DNA from: Streptomyces griseus
GTDB lineage: Bacteria; Actinomycetota; Actinomycetes; Streptomycetales; Streptomycetaceae
DNA length: 64,000 bases
NCBI RefSeq assembly: GCF_900460065.1
Contig: NZ_UAVD01000009.1
Span: 102,808-166,807, forward strand
Direction: 5' to 3'
The position numbers and the translations under genes were made by a program. Positions 61,817 to 64,000 of this stretch are shown here, piece after piece; positions within the stretch are counted from its first letter, which is position 1; each line of letters starts with the position of its first letter. The notes beneath the pieces are model-generated. The model worked only from the letters and a program-made list of their open reading frames with translations. It had not been told where the DNA came from and ran no database searches.

Positions 61817-61848
61817 CGGCCGCTCCCGGTCGCGTGCGGGAGCGGCCG
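61817..61848. terminator. Perfect 12-bp hairpin between the WXG100-like gene and the giant gene
   Basis: CGGCCGCTCCCG (61817-61828) and CGGGAGCGGCCG (61837-61848) form a perfect stem with an 8-base loop. It begins 12 bases after the WXG100-like stop on the minus strand, so it may terminate or attenuate transcription before the giant gene. Confidence 0.65.
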
Positions 61849-61860
61849 GCGACACGCGGC

Positions 61861-62229
61861 TCAGCGGCGGCCATGCCCGCCCGGGCCGTCGAATCCATCG
61901 GTTTCGAGGCGGCTGTTGCCGTGCTCGATCTCGTCGATGTTCCGGTCCCGGGTGTCCTTCATCATCCGGACGTTGCTGACCGTGGCGTCGGTGATGCCCA
62001 CCAGCGCGTCGCGGATGGACAGCATGGTGTCCTTGGTGGTCTGCCGCTCCTTCTGCTCCTGCGGCCCGGCCTTCTCCGAGAACTCGCTGTTGGTGCCGGG
62101 CCACGAGACCGTGGGGGCCAGCTCGTCGAGGAACTCCTCGGTCATGCTCCTGGTGAGCGTGGAGATCTCCTCCAACTGCCCTGCCAGGGCCTCGATGCGC
62201 TGCGGGTCGACGTAGTACCGCTGTCCCAT
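61861..62229 (-). CDS. WXG100-like small secreted protein
   Basis: The product has 122 residues, close to the usual size of about 100 with a charged tail. It is mostly two amphipathic helices (RIEALAGQLEEISTLTRSMTEEFLDEL and the segment after residue 55) separated by VSWPGTNSEF, which matches the WXG turn as W-P-G. Such proteins pair as helical hairpins and leave the cell through the ESX/type VII system, often as partners of large toxins. It lies 3 bases after the YbaB-like gene and 81 bases before the giant gene, with a hairpin in between. The disordered C-terminus (DGFDGPGGHGRR) lies outside the core fold. Confidence 0.8.
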   Translation of the reverse strand: MGQRYYVDPQRIEALAGQLEEISTLTRSMTEEFLDELAPTVSWPGTNSEFSEKAGPQEQKERQTTKDTMLSIRDALVGITDATVSNVRMMKDTRDRNIDEIEHGNSRLETDGFDGPGGHGRR

Positions 62230-62232
62230 CCG

Positions 62233-62688
62233 TCAGTCCTCTCCCTCGTCGCCGAGCGCGTCCCGCCAGGCGGGGGTGGCCGGGCCGCCCCGTGCCGGAT
62301 CCCCGTCGTCCTCGCGCAGCACCTCGGGGCCGAAGATGCGCTCCCAGTCCAGCTCGAACCCCTTCAGCTCCGGTACGTTGCTGCTGGGCTCGGCGAAGGG
62401 TGCCATCGCCTTCATCACATGGCGGTTCATCTTCAGCCGGGCCGCGCTCGCCGCCTCCAGGACGCTGGCGGCCAGCTCCTGCGGTGACATGTCGCGGTAC
62501 TTGTTCTCCAGGAACTCGATCCCGCTCAGCTCGCCCTGCGGGCCCGCGGTGGCCCGGACCGCGCGGTCGGAGGAGAGCGCGGCGAACGACGCAGTCCGCA
62601 GCTCGCGCTCGGTGCGAGCGACCGCCTCCTGGGCAGCCTGCAGTTCGGCCATGGCCTTCTCCAGGCGCTTCTCCAGCGGTTCCGTCAC
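62233..62688 (-). CDS. YbaB/EbfC-like protein of an ESX-type locus
   Basis: The product has 151 residues. The GTG at 62688 is fixed by AAGGAGGGG about 6 bases upstream; the frame runs further but without coding support. An N-terminal coiled coil (EKRLEKAMAELQAAQEAVARTERELR) is followed by SFAALSSDRAVRATAGPQGELSGIEF, a beta hairpin typical of the YbaB nucleoid-associated fold, then a helix (SPQELAASVLEAASAARLKMNRHVM). In Streptomyces, YbaB-like proteins are common beside WXG100 genes and may be chaperones or structural partners rather than DNA-binding proteins. The acidic C-terminal tail (about 125-151) is atypical for a DNA binder. Confidence 0.8.
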   Translation of the reverse strand: MTEPLEKRLEKAMAELQAAQEAVARTERELRTASFAALSSDRAVRATAGPQGELSGIEFLENKYRDMSPQELAASVLEAASAARLKMNRHVMKAMAPFAEPSSNVPELKGFELDWERIFGPEVLREDDGDPARGGPATPAWRDALGDEGED

Positions 62689-62722
62689 GCCCGCTCCCCT
62701 CCTTCTGCCTCGGTCTTCCCCT

Positions 62723-62742
62723 CCGTACGGACGACCGTACGG
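62723..62742. promoter_or_regulatory. Duplicated palindrome CCGTACGG upstream of the YbaB-like gene
   Basis: CCGTACGG occurs at 62723-62730 and 62735-62742 with ACGA between. Each copy is a palindrome and together they can also form an 8-bp hairpin. The site lies 35 bases upstream of the GTG at 62688, so it may be an operator or an attenuator between the two genes. Confidence 0.4.
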
Positions 62743-62794
62743 TCCTGTGCTCCGGGCGCCACATCCGGTCCCGGCGAGTGGAGTTGCCGTTCCG

Positions 62795-64000
62795 TCATCT
62801 GCCGATGACGGCCGGGGTGCCGCCCTCTTCCGTTCCCCATACGTCCGCGTCCTCCTCCAAGTAGTCGGCGGAGGTGGCGGGCCTGCGCTCCTGATCCGGC
62901 TCCTCCTCGGGGGAGTTGCCGCCGCCGGTGGTCGCCACCCGGGAGGCGGGGGCCAGGAAGGTGTCGTTGTCCTCCTGCCGGTTCCACGGGCTGCGCCGAC
63001 GCCGGTTGCGGCGCTCGCTTTCCTCGGCCGCGTCGACCAGGACGGCGCGCACGCGCTCGCCGTTGCCCTTCTCGCCGCCCGCGCCCATGCCCCCCATCCC
63101 GCCGCCCATCGGCATACCGGGGCTGCCCGGCATGCCCGGGGCTCCGGGGGCGCCCGGGGTGCTGCCGCCGGGGCCGGGGGTCGCCGCGCCGGCCGGAGCG
63201 CCGTCGGAGAGCGGGGCGACCTGGCCGGGGATCTCCGAGGACGGGAGGCCGACCCCGGCGGTGCCGCCGGCGGAGGGGGCCGCGCCGCCCTGGGCCGCGC
63301 CGAGTCCCAGGTCGGAGAAGGAGACCTCCCGGGTGGTACCCCCGTCGCCGCCCCCGCCCGCGCCCCCGATGCCACTGCCACTGCCGCCGACTTGCCGGAG
63401 GGCTTCGAGGTCGAGGTCCCGGCCGGTGCCGGGCCCGGCGGCGTCCCGGTTCCCGTTGAGCTCGCCGAGGTTGCCCGGATCGCGGTTCTCGCCGAGATCC
63501 CGGAGGTCGTCGAGGAAATCGGGCCTGCCGTCGCTCCCGCGCGCGTTGAGCTCGTCGAGGGTGACCGTTTCGGTCCTGCCCTGCGGGTCGGTGACGGTGG
63601 CGAGGCCGGTGTCCGGGTCGATGGAGTGGCGGGAGCCGTCCGGGAAGGAGTTGACGAACCGGCCGTTGTCCAGCGAGGAGACGGAGCCGTCCGGGTTGGT
63701 CACGTCGGCCCCGTGGGTGAGGTCGGTGGTGACCCTGGATCCGTCCGGGGCGATGCTGGTGAGCTGCCCCGTGTCCGGGTCGAAGACGGCTTTGCCGCCG
63801 TCCGGGAAGGACGTGGCGAAGTCGCCGTTCTCCCGTCCGGTCACGCTGCCCGTGGCGGAGGTGAGGCCCGCGCCGTCGGTGTTGAGGTTCCCGAGGTCGC
63901 CCAGGTCCTCGACGGTCTCCCGGTCGCCGAGGTCCCCGGGGGACTCCGTGGGCAGGTCGGCGTTGACGGAGCCGAGGTCCCGGAGGTCGCCCAGGCCCCC
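62795..64000 (-). CDS. Repeat-rich, low-complexity protein of the ESX-type locus, 5' end outside window
   Basis: The frame is open to base 64000, so the 401 visible residues are the C-terminal part and the GTG at 63844 need not be the start. The first part has DLGDLRDLG-type Asp/Leu/Gly repeats. Next come repeats built on SFPDG and DPDTG (FATSFPDGGKAVFDPDTG, FVNSFPDGSRHSIDPDTG), likely beta-rich. A Gly/Pro/Met-rich stretch follows (about 190-300), then basic RRNRRRRSPW. The tail (SADYLEEDADVWG) resembles the acidic Trp-containing tail seen on many Streptomyces WXG/PPE-like secreted proteins. I infer an ESX-associated surface or secreted protein upstream of the YbaB-like, WXG100-like and giant genes. 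No enzyme motif is visible. Confidence 0.75.
   Translation of the reverse strand, partial: GGLGDLRDLGSVNADLPTESPGDLGDRETVEDLGDLGNLNTDGAGLTSATGSVTGRENGDFATSFPDGGKAVFDPDTGQLTSIAPDGSRVTTDLTHGADVTNPDGSVSSLDNGRFVNSFPDGSRHSIDPDTGLATVTDPQGRTETVTLDELNARGSDGRPDFLDDLRDLGENRDPGNLGELNGNRDAAGPGTGRDLDLEALRQVGGSGSGIGGAGGGGDGGTTREVSFSDLGLGAAQGGAAPSAGGTAGVGLPSSEIPGQVAPLSDGAPAGAATPGPGGSTPGAPGAPGMPGSPGMPMGGGMGGMGAGGEKGNGERVRAVLVDAAEESERRNRRRRSPWNRQEDNDTFLAPASRVATTGGGNSPEEEPDQERRPATSADYLEEDADVWGTEEGGTPAVIGR

Overview
The window is very GC-rich, with NNG/NNC codon use, frequent GTG starts and ATGA/GTGA start-stop overlaps. Together with modular type I polyketide synthases (PKSs), SARP regulators and a linaridin peptide locus, this points to a Streptomyces or a close actinomycete relative.

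Region 1 (1-33.7 kb, + strand): the 3' part of a modular PKS assembly line in four genes. The first is cut by the window edge (DH-KR-ACP). It is followed by a three-module, a two-module and a one-module protein, and the last carries a C-terminal thioester reductase instead of a thioesterase. All six AT domains visible have malonyl-type motifs. Reading the active-site residues, the last four modules should leave an alkene (or a position reduced by KR and DH), a fully reduced position (the only ER), a beta-ketone (DH and KR both decayed) and a beta-hydroxyl (DH dead). The chain is then released reductively. The expected terminus is a C1 aldehyde (or alcohol) with C3 hydroxyl, C5 ketone and a polyene tail, the layout used by coelimycin-like and azacyclic polyketide alkaloid pathways. 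The aminotransferase and oxygenases of such a pathway are not in this window. A perfect 15-bp hairpin closes the PKS operon.

Region 2 (33.8-38.2 kb, - strand): a compact SARP regulator, an unknown 164-residue protein, a flavin reductase that probably feeds a flavin-dependent oxygenase elsewhere in the cluster, and a larger SARP with an ATPase domain. Paired CACAAA-like direct repeats with 11-bp period lie upstream of both SARP genes.

Region 3 (38.7-44.8 kb, + strand): a complete linaridin RiPP operon. It holds a precursor whose C-terminal 19 residues match the grisemycin/salinipeptin/cypemycin type, an HTTM-alpha/beta-hydrolase fusion, a small membrane-anchored partner, a LanD-like flavoprotein decarboxylase, an N-methyltransferase, an ABC ATPase and a polytopic membrane protein. 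A strong hairpin separates the precursor from the modification genes, which otherwise overlap or nearly touch.

Region 4 (44.8-64 kb, - strand): a secretion-associated locus with a 5641-residue multidomain giant (Fic-like, His-Cys peptidase-like, OTU and two pseudo-OTU segments, OmpA-like segment, lonely-Cys-type C-terminal half). Upstream lie a WXG100-like small protein, a YbaB-like protein and the 3' part of a repeat-rich protein that runs off the window. No immunity gene is evident next to the giant. The function of this locus is open and it is the least explained part of the window.

No tRNA, rRNA, CRISPR array, transposase or origin was seen.
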